64,000 nucleotides of DNA, from the NCBI RefSeq assembly GCF_902497995.1, contig NZ_CABVII010000005.1:62001-126000 (forward strand), read 5' to 3'. Below the pieces are notes generated by a model. The model searched no databases and was not told the origin of the DNA. It saw nothing but the letters and a program-made list of their open reading frames with translations. The translations under genes were made by a program, and so were the position numbers. Of the stretch, positions 17,041 to 25,641 are shown one piece after another. The stretch's first letter is position 1. Each line of letters opens with the position of its first letter. This DNA is from Pseudomonas fluorescens (lineage in GTDB: Bacteria > Pseudomonadota > Gammaproteobacteria > Pseudomonadales > Pseudomonadaceae).

Positions 17041-17604
17041 ATGTCTTTTTTCAACTCGGAAAAACTGCAAGCCACTCAGAAAGCCAACCTCGACCTTTTG
17101 CAGCAAATCAGCGGCAAAGTCTTCGCTAGCGTTGAACAACTCAGCCAGTTGCAGTTCAAGGCCCTGCGCGAGTCCGCCGAGGAGCAGTTCGAAGGTGTTC
17201 GCAAGCTGCTGGCCGTGCGCGATCCACAAGGTTTCGCCGAGCTGCAGGCTTCTTTCACCCAGCCAAACAAGCAGACCGAACGCCTGACCGAGTTCAATCG
17301 CCAGGTTCAGGCGCTGATCGTGGGCACCCAGTCGGACATCGCCAAGCTGGCTACAAGCCAGGTCGAAGCCGGCACCCAGCTGGTGCAAGAGTTCGTTGAG
17401 ACGATCAGCAAAAACGCACCAGCCGGCTCCGAGCCAGTAGTGGCGGCGTTCAAGTCGGGCCTGGCAAACGCCGGCACCGCGTTTGAAAACGCACAGAAAG
17501 CGGCAAAACAGGCTAGCGATGTGGCTCAGAACACTTTCGCCGAAGCGACTGCCGCAGCCACCAAGGCGGCGCCAGACGCCAGCGCCAAGACCGGTAACAA
17601 GTAA
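17041..17604 (+). CDS. phaP: Phasin (granule-associated protein)
   Basis: A 187-residue, helical, Ala-, Gln- and Lys-rich protein that coats PHB granules. The start MSFFNSEKLQATQKANLDLL, the FRE-like core and the C-terminal Ala/Lys-rich tail (AEATAAATKAAPDASAKTGNK) are typical of PhaP. AGGAG lies 9 bases before the ATG at 17041. It is transcribed away from the DUF3141 gene, with two putative PhaR operators in its promoter region and a strong terminator right after it. Confidence 0.9.
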   Translation: MSFFNSEKLQATQKANLDLLQQISGKVFASVEQLSQLQFKALRESAEEQFEGVRKLLAVRDPQGFAELQASFTQPNKQTERLTEFNRQVQALIVGTQSDIAKLATSQVEAGTQLVQEFVETISKNAPAGSEPVVAAFKSGLANAGTAFENAQKAAKQASDVAQNTFAEATAAATKAAPDASAKTGNK

Positions 17605-17629
17605 GTCAAATTAGCTCAGCTGCACCGAT

Positions 17630-17663
17630 GGCGATGGGTTTATTCCCCATCGCCATTTTTTTT
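17630..17663 (+). terminator. Rho-independent terminator of phaP
   Basis: GGCGATGGG, a seven-base loop, then CCCATCGCC and eight T form a nine-base-pair hairpin with a clean T-run. It overlaps the last codons of phaR, which converges from the other side. Confidence 0.9.
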
Positions 17664-18152
17664 CGGTCCGTTTTTGGCATCCGGCTTGACGCCGAACAGG
17701 CCGAACATGTTCTGGGTGTTCAGATACAGTGCCTTTGATTGATCGACATACTGACGCATCAGGTCCTGCATCACCGGTGTCTGCTGGTGCATGAACGCAC
17801 TCCAGGCTACTGACGATTGCGCGCCGGTCTGGGACTGGATGTCGATCACGGTCTTGATGCTCTCGTCCAGGTAGCTGCCGAGCACGCCCTGATAAGGACC
17901 GTAGAACTGGATAATCCCCATCAGCATTTCGCTGTTGAAGATCGGCTCGCCGCCGCTTTCGGCCTCCAGAATCACTTGCAGCAGAATGCTGCGAGTCAGA
18001 TCCTCGCCGCTCTTGGCATCGACCACCTGGAACGGAACCTTGTCGATGACCAACTGGCGGATGTCGGCCAGGGTCAGGTGACTGCTGGTATGGGTGTCAT
18101 ACAGGCGGCGATTGGGGTATTTCTTGATCAGGCGGGGGGTGGTATCGGTCAT
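17640..18152 (-). CDS. phaR: PHA synthesis repressor PhaR
   Basis: A 170-residue protein with the PhaR N-terminal DNA-binding domain (RLIKKYPNRRLYDTHTSSHLTLADIRQLV) and the PHB-accumulation regulatory domain (ILLQVILEAESGGEPIFNSEMLMGIIQFYG). In Ralstonia and Paracoccus PhaR represses phaP and itself and is released on PHB binding. It is convergent with phaP; the terminator overlaps its last codons. The C-terminal tail is short, ending in KKNGDGE. Confidence 0.92.
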   Translation of the reverse strand: MTDTTPRLIKKYPNRRLYDTHTSSHLTLADIRQLVIDKVPFQVVDAKSGEDLTRSILLQVILEAESGGEPIFNSEMLMGIIQFYGPYQGVLGSYLDESIKTVIDIQSQTGAQSSVAWSAFMHQQTPVMQDLMRQYVDQSKALYLNTQNMFGLFGVKPDAKNGPKKNGDGE

Positions 18153-18270
18153 GCGGGCGTCTCGCGGCGGGCCTGGTTAGCAGGCATCTTACTCTACTAT
18201 GGGCACTGCCGCGGGTTGGTGTCGGGGGAGGGAAGCCAGGGCCGAGCTCTTTATTGCTTTTGAGGCCGTC

Positions 18271-18351
18271 TTCGCGAGCAAGCCCGCTCCCACAGTAGAC
18301 CGTGTCTATCTGAACAACTCGGTCAACTGTGGGAGCGGGCTTGCTCGCGAA
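18271..18351. repeat. Inverted REP pair (REPIN)
   Basis: TTCGCGAGCAAGCCCGCTCC and its exact inverse, separated by about 33 bases, form two 24-base arms. It lies between phaR and the end of the OprD gene. Confidence 0.9.
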
Positions 18352-18435
18352 GAGGCCCGCCATCACAGCGCAAATCCAGCAGCAAAAAAAGGACTGCGCC
18401 GTGAAGCGAGTCCCCCTTGTGCAGCCCGGATCGGC

Positions 18436-19704
18436 TTACCAGATCGGCAAGCTATAGCTGACAATCAAGCGATTCTCATCCAGATCGCTGCCAAAATTGC
18501 TCGAGCGCACCGTCGCATTGCGCCATTTCACCCCGACATTCTTCAGCGGCCCGCTCTGCACCACATAACCGATATCGGTATCGCGCTCCCATTCCTTGCC
18601 TTGCGGGCGGTTGTTGCCCAGGTCGATATCGGAACCGGTGAGGTAGCGGGTCATGAAGGTCAGGCCCGGAACGCCAAGGGCCGCGAAGTTGTAGTCGTAA
18701 CGGGCCTGCCAGGATTGTTCATCCTTGCTGGCGAAGTCGCCGATTTGCACGAAGTTGACCAGGAACGCATCGGCACCGTTGATGTAGGCGTAGCCGGTGT
18801 CGCCGCTCATGCCTTGATAACCGAGGCCGAACGCATGCCCGCCGAGGCTGTAGGTGAACATCGCGCCAATCGCATTATTGTCGACATTGCTGCCGCCATC
18901 GTCCGTGGAGCGGGCGTAACGCAGATCAGTTTTCAACGACTGGCCGGTGGCGACCGGCAGCACGTAGGTCAGGTTCACCAGGTGCTGGCTGTAGAGGTTG
19001 TCGAGGTGACCGTAGCTGTAGCCGGTGGCCAGGTTGCCGGTCCATTTGTAGTTGAGGCTGGCGAAATCGAAGCTGTCGCTGGCTGCCTGCCGGGTAATGA
19101 TGCCCTTGGCGCCGGTGCGGGTGATGCCCATGTCCTCGTAGTCCGAGGAGTCACGCTGGTTGACTTGGGTCAGGCGCCCGGCGTCCAGGGTCAGGCCTTC
19201 GAATTCCAGCGAGGTCAGCTGGCCGCCTTCGAAGGTTTGTGGCAACAGCCGCGAATCGTTGGCCAGCACCGTGGGTAGCTTGGGCAGCAGGGTGCCAAGT
19301 TTCAGCGTGCTTTTGGAGGCGCGCAGTTTGGCCGTCAGGCCCAGTTCGCCGTACTCGTCCTGGGCGCCCTTGCGGGTGTCGCCATGGCGCTTGAGCAGGC
19401 CGGAGCCTGCGCGATCGGGGCTGGAGTCGAGTTTGACGCCGACCAGGCCGATCGCATCCAAGCCCACGCCGATCAAGCCTTCGGTGAAGCCCGATTCGTA
19501 GCGCAGCAGAAAGCCCTGGGCCCACTCCTCTTGTTTGGATTGCGCAGCATTGTCCTGGCGATAATCACGGTTGAAGTAGAAATTGCGCAGCTCGAGGCTG
19601 GCCTTGCTGTCCTTGAAAAAGTCAGCAGCGGCGGGGGCCGAGAGGCTGATGACGCCACCGGCCAGCAGCAGTCGGGTAGTAAGAGTGCGGGTGTTACGGT
19701 CCAT
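18436..19704 (-). CDS. OprD-family outer-membrane porin
   Basis: A 422-residue beta-barrel porin of the OprD/OpdX family, with signal peptide MDRNTRTLTTRLLLAGGVISLSAPAAA and ADFFKDSKASLELRNFYFNRDYR, the typical first strand. Alternating-polarity segments and an aromatic C-terminus (SLPIW, with Trp instead of the usual Phe) fit an outer-membrane barrel. OprD porins transport amino acids, carboxylates or peptides. Its neighbours, acyl-CoA ligase, dehydrogenase and acetate symporter, suggest short organic acids, but the exact substrate is not visible. The ATG at 19704 is preceded by a good site (AAGGGGC). Confidence 0.85.
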   Translation of the reverse strand: MDRNTRTLTTRLLLAGGVISLSAPAAADFFKDSKASLELRNFYFNRDYRQDNAAQSKQEEWAQGFLLRYESGFTEGLIGVGLDAIGLVGVKLDSSPDRAGSGLLKRHGDTRKGAQDEYGELGLTAKLRASKSTLKLGTLLPKLPTVLANDSRLLPQTFEGGQLTSLEFEGLTLDAGRLTQVNQRDSSDYEDMGITRTGAKGIITRQAASDSFDFASLNYKWTGNLATGYSYGHLDNLYSQHLVNLTYVLPVATGQSLKTDLRYARSTDDGGSNVDNNAIGAMFTYSLGGHAFGLGYQGMSGDTGYAYINGADAFLVNFVQIGDFASKDEQSWQARYDYNFAALGVPGLTFMTRYLTGSDIDLGNNRPQGKEWERDTDIGYVVQSGPLKNVGVKWRNATVRSSNFGSDLDENRLIVSYSLPIW

Positions 19705-19747
19705 GGTGAAGCCCCTTTGTTTTTATTATGCCAAGACAGGTCCCGCA

Positions 19748-19770
19748 GCCCTCGCCAGACGGGCGAGGGC
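19748..19770. other. Inverted repeat between porin and dehydrogenase genes
   Basis: GCCCTCGCC, a short loop and GGCGAGGGC (within GGGCGAGGGC) form a nine-base-pair hairpin without a T-run on either strand. It could slow or separate transcription of the two leftward genes, but it is not a standard terminator. Confidence 0.4.
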
Positions 19771-19831
19771 TTATCGATAAAAAACGCAGGCACCGAAAAG
19801 AGAGGAGCGTGGCGCCGCGTGGGTTCAATCG

Positions 19832-21604
19832 TTAAAACTGTTCGGCAGCCAGGCCATACAGCGAGGCACTGCCCGCACGAATGGATTGCTCCAGGCTGAG
19901 GATGCGCGGCAGCAGGCGATGGATGTAGAAGTCGGCGGTGGCGATCTTCGCGCCGTAAAACGCCTCGTCATCGCCGCGTTTCTGCCCGGCGACCTGAGCC
20001 ATGCGCGCCCACAGCCAGGCGTAGGCGACGTAGCCGAACAGGTGCAGATACTCCACCGAGGCGGCGCCGATTTCGTTGCGGTTGGTCGCGGCCTGGTCCT
20101 GCAGCCAGTCACTCAAGTCTTCCAGGCGCTGCACGGCATCGACCAGTTGAGCGCAGTAGGGCGCGTCGGGCTGCTGGGCGAAGTGACGGATCTGGCCGGT
20201 GAACTGGCGCAGCGCGACGCCGTTATCGGCCAGCACTTTGCGACCGAGCAGGTCCAGCGCCTGAATGCCGTTGGTGCCTTCGTAGATCTGCGCGATGCGC
20301 ACGTCGCGTACCAGTTGTTCCTGGCCCCATTCGCGGATGTAGCCATGGCCGCCGAATACCTGTTGGCCGTTGATGCAGCTTTCCAGGCCGGTGTCGGTGA
20401 AAAACGCCTTGGCCACCGGCGTCAGCAGCGCGACCAGGGTTTGCGCGGTGTCGCGTTCCCGGGCGTCATCGGAAAATTTCGCCAGGTCCAGTTGCTGCCC
20501 GACATAGCTGGCAAATGCACGGCCACCTTCGGTCATGGCTTTCATGCCGAGCAGCATGCGGCGCACATCGGGGTGGACGATGATCGGGTCGGCCACTTTG
20601 TCCGGGGCGATGGCTCCGGTCGGTGCGCGGCTCTGCACCCGTTCACGGGCGTAAGCCACGGCGCTCTGGTAGGACGCTTGCGCGCAACCGATGCCCTGGA
20701 TGCCGATGGACAGGCGTTCGTAGTTCATCATGGTGAACATCGCCGCCAGGCCTTTGTGGGCTTCGCCGACCAGCCAGCCGCTGGCGCCGTCGAAGTTCAT
20801 CACGCAGGTGGCCGAAGCCTTGATGCCCATCTTGTGTTCGATCGAACCGCAGCTCACGGCGTTGGGGTCGCCGAGGGAACCGTCGGCATTGACCAGCACT
20901 TTGGGCACCACGAACAGCGAGATGCCTTTCGGGCCAGCCGGCGCGTCGGGCAGTTTGGCCAGCACCAAGTGCACGATGTTTTCGGTCAGGTCCTGATCGC
21001 CACCGGTGATGAAGATCTTGCTGCCGGTGATGCTGAAGCTGCCATCGGCCATGGGTTCGGCCCGGGTGCGAATCAGCCCCAGGTCGGTGCCGGCATGGGC
21101 TTCGGTCAGGCACATGGAACCGGCCCAGCGGCCTTCATACATCGGCGGCAGGTACAGGCTTTTCAGGGTCTCGCTGGCATGGGCGTCCAGCGCCAGGCAG
21201 GCGCCGGAACTCAAGGCCGAATACAGGGCGAAGCTGGAATTGGCGCCGTAGAGCATTTCCTCGAACTGCACCGCGAGCATCTTCGGCATGCCCATGCCGC
21301 CAAAATCGGCGTTGCCGGACAGGCCGACCCAGCCGCCTTCGATGTAGGTGGCGTACGCCTGTTTGAAACCAATCGGCGTGCTGACCTGGCCGTCTTGCCA
21401 CTGGGCACCTTCCTCGTCGCCGCTGCGATTCAAGGGGGCAATCAGGTGCGAGGTGACTTTGGCGGCCTCCTCGAGAATCGCGTCGGCGGTGGCGGCGTCG
21501 ACACTGTCGGCCAGGGCCGGCAGGCGCGCCCAGAGGGCCGGGGCGTCGAACACTTCATGCAGCACAAAGCGCATGTCGCGCAGCGGGGCGTTGAATTCAG
21601 GCAT
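19832..21604 (-). CDS. Acyl-CoA dehydrogenase (long type)
   Basis: A 590-residue FAD acyl-CoA dehydrogenase with the N-terminal extension and C-terminal domain of the long DmdC/PA4199-type group. Motifs are MCLTEAHAGTDLGLIRT, FITGGDQD, and the catalytic Glu in AQIYEGTNGIQALDL. Proteins of this group act on short to medium chains or 3-methylmercaptopropionyl-CoA. ATG 21604 has GAGG 8 bases upstream. It lies in the leftward run with actP and the acyl-CoA ligase, a pairing also seen with PA4198-PA4199 in P. aeruginosa (from memory). Substrate unproven. Confidence 0.85.
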   Translation of the reverse strand: MPEFNAPLRDMRFVLHEVFDAPALWARLPALADSVDAATADAILEEAAKVTSHLIAPLNRSGDEEGAQWQDGQVSTPIGFKQAYATYIEGGWVGLSGNADFGGMGMPKMLAVQFEEMLYGANSSFALYSALSSGACLALDAHASETLKSLYLPPMYEGRWAGSMCLTEAHAGTDLGLIRTRAEPMADGSFSITGSKIFITGGDQDLTENIVHLVLAKLPDAPAGPKGISLFVVPKVLVNADGSLGDPNAVSCGSIEHKMGIKASATCVMNFDGASGWLVGEAHKGLAAMFTMMNYERLSIGIQGIGCAQASYQSAVAYARERVQSRAPTGAIAPDKVADPIIVHPDVRRMLLGMKAMTEGGRAFASYVGQQLDLAKFSDDARERDTAQTLVALLTPVAKAFFTDTGLESCINGQQVFGGHGYIREWGQEQLVRDVRIAQIYEGTNGIQALDLLGRKVLADNGVALRQFTGQIRHFAQQPDAPYCAQLVDAVQRLEDLSDWLQDQAATNRNEIGAASVEYLHLFGYVAYAWLWARMAQVAGQKRGDDEAFYGAKIATADFYIHRLLPRILSLEQSIRAGSASLYGLAAEQF

Positions 21605-21665
21605 AACGTGAACCTCAATGGGACGGTTGGGCACGGCGCCGCTGTGGCGGGCCGTGCCTTGTCTG

Positions 21666-23336
21666 TCAGTGGCTGGAAGCGCTGGCGGCACCGAGGCCGG
21701 TCTGGGCGCGAACGAACTGGTCGGCGTAGGCGTCGCGCTCCTTGTCGGCGCGCACGCTGCGGTCAAGCCGGGAGACGACCACGATCACCAGGAACGCCAG
21801 CGGCATGGAGAACAATGCCGGGTGATCGTAAGGGAAGATCGCGTGGGCATTGCCGAGCACGGTGACCCAGACGGCTGGCGACAGGATCACCAGGACCAGC
21901 GCGCAAATCAGGCCGGAGAAACCGCCGATGATCGCGCCCTTGGTGGTCAGGCCTTTCCAGTACATGGCCATGATCAGCACCGGGAAGTTGGTCGACGCGG
22001 CGATGCCGAAGGTCAGGCCCACCAGGAACGCGACGTTCATCTTCTCGAACAGGATGCCCAACAGAATCGCGATGATGCCCAGGCCGACAGTGGCCATGCG
22101 GGTCACACGCATTTCCTGTTTCTCGCTGGCCTTGCCTTGCTTGAACACGGTGGCGTAGAGGTCATGGGAAATCGCCGAAGCACCGGCCAGGGCCAGCCCG
22201 GAGACCACTGCGAGGATGGTGGCGAAGGCCACGGCCGCGAGGAAACCGAAGAACAGGTTGCCGCCCACCGCTTTGGCCAGGTGCATGGCGACCATGTTGC
22301 CGCCGCCCACCAGGGCGCCGCCGACTTCACCGTTGACGTAGTACTGCGGGTCGGTGCCGATGATCACCATCGCGGCAAAACCCAGGGTGCACACCACCAG
22401 GAAGAAGAAGCCGATGAAGCCGGTGGCGTAGAACACCGACTTGCGGGCTTCCTTGGCGTTGGGCACGGTGAAGAAGCGCATCAGGATATGCGGCAGGCCG
22501 GCGATGCCGAACACCAGGCCCAGGGACATCGACGCAGTGTTGATCGGGTCGGCGAGCATCGAGCCGGGGCCCATGATGTTCCAGCCGCTGGCGTGAGCCT
22601 CGACGGCCTTGGTGGCCAGGGCTTCGTAGCTGAAACCGAACTGCGACATGGCCATGACCGCCAGGGTCGTGCCGCCGGCGAGCAGCAACACGGCCTTGAT
22701 GATCTGTACCCAGGTGGTGGCGATCATGCCGCCGAAGATCACGTACACCAGCATCAACGCACCGACGATCACTACGGCTACCGGGTAGTCGAGGCCGAAC
22801 AGCAACTTGATCAACTGGCCGGCACCGACCATCTGCACGATCAGGTAGCAGCACACCACCGTCAGCGAGCCGAAGGCGGCGAAGATCCGCACTTTGTTCT
22901 GGTCCAGGCGATAGGACACGATGTCGGCGAAGGTATAGCGCCCCAGGTTGCGCAGGCGCTCGGCCATCAGGAAGGTGATGATCGGCCAGCCGACGAAAAA
23001 GCCGATGGTATAGATGAAGCCATCGTAGCCCTTGGCGAATACCAGGCTGGACAGCCCGAGCAGCGTGGCCGCGGACATGTAGTCACCGGCAATCGCCAGA
23101 CCGTTCTGGAACCCGGTGATACCGCCGCCAGCGGTGTAGAAGTCCGAGGTGGATTTAGTCTGGCGCGCCGCCCACCAGGTAATGGCCAGCGTGCCGAGGA
23201 CGAACACAAAGAACATGCCGATCGCATGCAGGTTCAGCGGTTGTTTTTCCACGGCACCCAGGGCAGGTGCCGCGAGCGCCGTGGAGGCCGGCAGCAGGCA
23301 AGCCGCGGCGAGGATGAGTTTACGTAGCGGAGTCAT
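21666..23336 (-). CDS. actP: Cation/acetate symporter ActP
   Basis: A 556-residue sodium:solute symporter (SSS) family protein with an N-terminal signal-like region, 13 predicted membrane helices and the family pattern [34 protein letters not shown]. ActP takes up acetate and other short carboxylates. The ATG at 23336 overlaps the stop of the DUF485 gene (TGATG), and GGAG lies upstream; a GTG just before it is also possible. Neighbours (yjcH, acyl-CoA ligase, dehydrogenase) support a role in short-acid uptake and activation. Confidence 0.93.
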   Translation of the reverse strand: MTPLRKLILAAACLLPASTALAAPALGAVEKQPLNLHAIGMFFVFVLGTLAITWWAARQTKSTSDFYTAGGGITGFQNGLAIAGDYMSAATLLGLSSLVFAKGYDGFIYTIGFFVGWPIITFLMAERLRNLGRYTFADIVSYRLDQNKVRIFAAFGSLTVVCCYLIVQMVGAGQLIKLLFGLDYPVAVVIVGALMLVYVIFGGMIATTWVQIIKAVLLLAGGTTLAVMAMSQFGFSYEALATKAVEAHASGWNIMGPGSMLADPINTASMSLGLVFGIAGLPHILMRFFTVPNAKEARKSVFYATGFIGFFFLVVCTLGFAAMVIIGTDPQYYVNGEVGGALVGGGNMVAMHLAKAVGGNLFFGFLAAVAFATILAVVSGLALAGASAISHDLYATVFKQGKASEKQEMRVTRMATVGLGIIAILLGILFEKMNVAFLVGLTFGIAASTNFPVLIMAMYWKGLTTKGAIIGGFSGLICALVLVILSPAVWVTVLGNAHAIFPYDHPALFSMPLAFLVIVVVSRLDRSVRADKERDAYADQFVRAQTGLGAASASSH

Positions 23337-23662
23337 CACTTACTCTCCTCGAGAATGGCCGCGCCCAGGGCGTCGAAACGGGTGTTGGCGCTGTAGACGT
23401 ACCAGCCGGTCAGCAGCCAGGAAAAAATGATGATCGCCGCGCCCACCGGCATGCCCAGGGTCAACATCCGATGCTCGGCGAGCGGTGCATGCAGCCATTG
23501 CGGGGCGAACGCGACTACCAGCATGAAGGCGTAGTACGTCACGAGCACCGCGGCGCTCAGCGACCAGGCCAGGCGCGAACGGCTGCTCACCAGTTGCAGG
23601 AATTTCGGGTTGGCCCGTATACGTTCACAGCGTTGGGTATCGGTTGAATGGATGTCGATCAT
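23336..23662 (-). CDS. yjcH: DUF485 membrane protein (YjcH)
   Basis: A 108-residue protein with two membrane helices ([20 protein letters not shown] and [20 protein letters not shown]), typical of DUF485/YjcH, which is almost always encoded before actP. ATG 23662 follows GGTGGAG at a good distance. Stop and actP start overlap, so translation is probably coupled. Its biochemical role is not known; it probably assists ActP. Confidence 0.92.
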   Translation of the reverse strand: MIDIHSTDTQRCERIRANPKFLQLVSSRSRLAWSLSAAVLVTYYAFMLVVAFAPQWLHAPLAEHRMLTLGMPVGAAIIIFSWLLTGWYVYSANTRFDALGAAILEESK

Positions 23663-23742
23663 GGGTGGCTCCACCTTGTTTTTGTTATCGGTGCATGTGG
23701 GTTGGGCAGGGCAGGGCCGAATTCGGCCTGCACGAGCCCGAA

Positions 23743-23766
23743 GCGGCAGGTAAAGGCACCTGCCGC
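23743..23766. other. Hairpin between acyl-CoA ligase and yjcH
   Basis: GCGGCAGGT, loop AAAGGC, ACCTGCCGC: a perfect nine-base-pair stem without a T-run, in the 128-base gap. It may protect the mRNA end or separate the genes. Confidence 0.5.
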
Positions 23767-23790
23767 CTGGTGGTTACAACGTCGATTCGG

Positions 23791-25413
23791 TTAGAGCGCT
23801 TTAGCCCTGTCGCGCAGGACGTACTTCTGGATCTTGCCGGTGGACGTCTTCGGCAACAGGGTGAAGATCACCGTGCGCGGGACCTTGAAACCGGCCAGGT
23901 GTTCGCGGCAGAAACTGATGATGTCGGCCTCGCGCACGTCCTGGTGATCGGCCTTCAAGGTGATGAAGGCGCAAGGGGTTTCCCCCCATTTTTCATCGGG
24001 ACGGGCCACGACGGCCGCTTCCATCACGCCCGGATGGCGATAGAGCACGCCTTCGAGTTCGATGGTGGAGATGTTCTCGCCGCCGGAAATGATGATGTCC
24101 TTGAGCCGGTCCTTGATCTCGACATAACCGTCGGGATGACAGACCGCCAGGTCGCCGGTGTGGAACCAGCCGCCTTCAAACGCTTCGGCGGTGGCGGTCG
24201 GATTTTTCAGGTAGCCCTTCATCACGGTATTACCGCGCATGAAGATCTCGCCGATGGTCTGACCGTCCCGCGGGGTCGGTTCCAGGGTCTTCGAGTCCGC
24301 GACCATCACGCCTTCGAGCGTCGGATAACGCACGCCTTGGCGGGATTTGACCTGCGCCCGTTCCTCCAGCGGCAGTTCGTCCCATTCGGCATGCCAGGCG
24401 CAGAGCGTCACCGGGCCATAGGTTTCGGTCAGGCCATAGACGTGGGTGACCTTGATGCCCATTTCTTCCACCGCGCCGATCACCTTGGCCGGCGGTGCGG
24501 CGCCGGCGACCATGGCGTTGACCGGGTGATCGATGGCCGCCTTCGCCGATTCCGGCATGTTGACCAGGGCATTGAGCACGATCGGCGCTGCGCACAGGTG
24601 AGTGATCTGATGCTCACGGATCAGCGTGAGGATTTTCTGCGGATCGACCCGACGCAGGAACACATGCACACCGGCCAGCGCGGTGATGGTCCACGGGTAG
24701 CACCAGCCGTTGCAATGGAACATCGGCAGGGTCCAGAGGTACACCGGATGGTTGCCCATGGCCCAGGTCATCTGGTTGCCCAAGGCGTTCAGGTACGCAC
24801 CGCGATGGTGGTACACCACGCCCTTGGGATTACCGGTGGTGCCGGAGGTGTAGTTCAGCGCGATGGCTTGCCATTCGTTCACCGGCCAGTGCCAGTCGAA
24901 TGCCGGGTCGCCCTCGGCCAGCAGCGCTTCATAGTCCAGGTCGCTGACGGCCTCGCCCTCACCGTACTCGGGATCATTGACATCGATGACCAGCGGCGGG
25001 TGATCCAGCATGCCGATTGCCGCGTGGATCACGCTATGAAACTCGCGGTCGGTAATCAGCACCTTGGCCTCGCCATGCTGCAGCATGAAGGCAATGGCTT
25101 CGGCATCCAGGCGCACGTTGAGCGGGTTGAGCACCGCGCCGATCATCGGCACGCCGAAGTGCACTTCCAGCATCTCGGGAATGTTCGGCAGCATCACCGC
25201 CACCGTGTCGTTCTTGCCGATGCCGCGCCCGGCCAGCGCCGAGGCCAGGCGCCGGCAGCGGGTGTAGGTCTGGGCCCAGGTGCGACGGATCGAGCCGTGG
25301 ATCACGGCGGGGTAGTTGGGGTAAACGCTGGCGGTGCGCTCGATGAAGCTGAGCGGAGACAGGGCAATGTGATTGACAGCCGCAGGGCCTAGCCCTTGTT
25401 CATAGATCGACAT
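23791..25413 (-). CDS. Acyl-CoA synthetase (AMP-binding)
   Basis: A 540-residue AMP-forming acyl-CoA ligase. It has the P-loop NYTSGTTGNPKGVVYHHRG, YGLTETYGP, GWFHTGDLAV, KDRLKDIIISGGENIS and the catalytic Lys motif KTSTGKIQKYVLR. The sequence resembles medium-chain or 3-methylmercaptopropionate ligases (AlkK/DmdB-like) and PA4198 of P. aeruginosa. It is the first gene of a leftward run with the acetate symporter, dehydrogenase and porin, and is divergent from the histidine kinase gene. Substrate chain length cannot be read from the sequence. Confidence 0.87.
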   Translation of the reverse strand: MSIYEQGLGPAAVNHIALSPLSFIERTASVYPNYPAVIHGSIRRTWAQTYTRCRRLASALAGRGIGKNDTVAVMLPNIPEMLEVHFGVPMIGAVLNPLNVRLDAEAIAFMLQHGEAKVLITDREFHSVIHAAIGMLDHPPLVIDVNDPEYGEGEAVSDLDYEALLAEGDPAFDWHWPVNEWQAIALNYTSGTTGNPKGVVYHHRGAYLNALGNQMTWAMGNHPVYLWTLPMFHCNGWCYPWTITALAGVHVFLRRVDPQKILTLIREHQITHLCAAPIVLNALVNMPESAKAAIDHPVNAMVAGAAPPAKVIGAVEEMGIKVTHVYGLTETYGPVTLCAWHAEWDELPLEERAQVKSRQGVRYPTLEGVMVADSKTLEPTPRDGQTIGEIFMRGNTVMKGYLKNPTATAEAFEGGWFHTGDLAVCHPDGYVEIKDRLKDIIISGGENISTIELEGVLYRHPGVMEAAVVARPDEKWGETPCAFITLKADHQDVREADIISFCREHLAGFKVPRTVIFTLLPKTSTGKIQKYVLRDRAKAL

Positions 25414-25541
25414 ATACGGGTACTCGGTGGCTGATTGTTAGCTCTATGGTGGCCTGCAGCGTCACCGCTGAGGTCACCTTTTTATGTCCGGTGTGCTTTA
25501 TATAACATTCGCCAGTCAGTATGGAAGTACAACCTATAGCG

Positions 25542-25559
25542 TATAGTATATGTACTATA
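25542..25559. promoter_or_regulatory. AT-rich palindrome in divergent promoter region
   Basis: TATAGTATATGTACTATA has seven-base arms and a four-base spacer in otherwise GC-rich DNA. It lies between the divergent acyl-CoA ligase and histidine kinase genes, about 130 bases from the ligase start and 83 from the kinase start, and is a good candidate operator. Confidence 0.5.
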
Positions 25560-25641
25560 TGTGATTCCAGAGGCTCTAAATGAATGCGACCTAACCCCCC
25601 AAGGCCGGTATATCCTTGGCTTCCCTGACGAAGGAGCCGTG

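Noticed and set aside
19886..21865. A 659-codon plus-strand frame opposite the acyl-CoA dehydrogenase
   Set aside because: High-GC antisense shadow of a clear acyl-CoA dehydrogenase, with no domain, no signal and no ribosome site.
21618..23327. Plus-strand frame of 569 codons opposite actP
   Set aside because: Antisense shadow of the ActP gene, which has clear membrane helices and family motifs on the minus strand.
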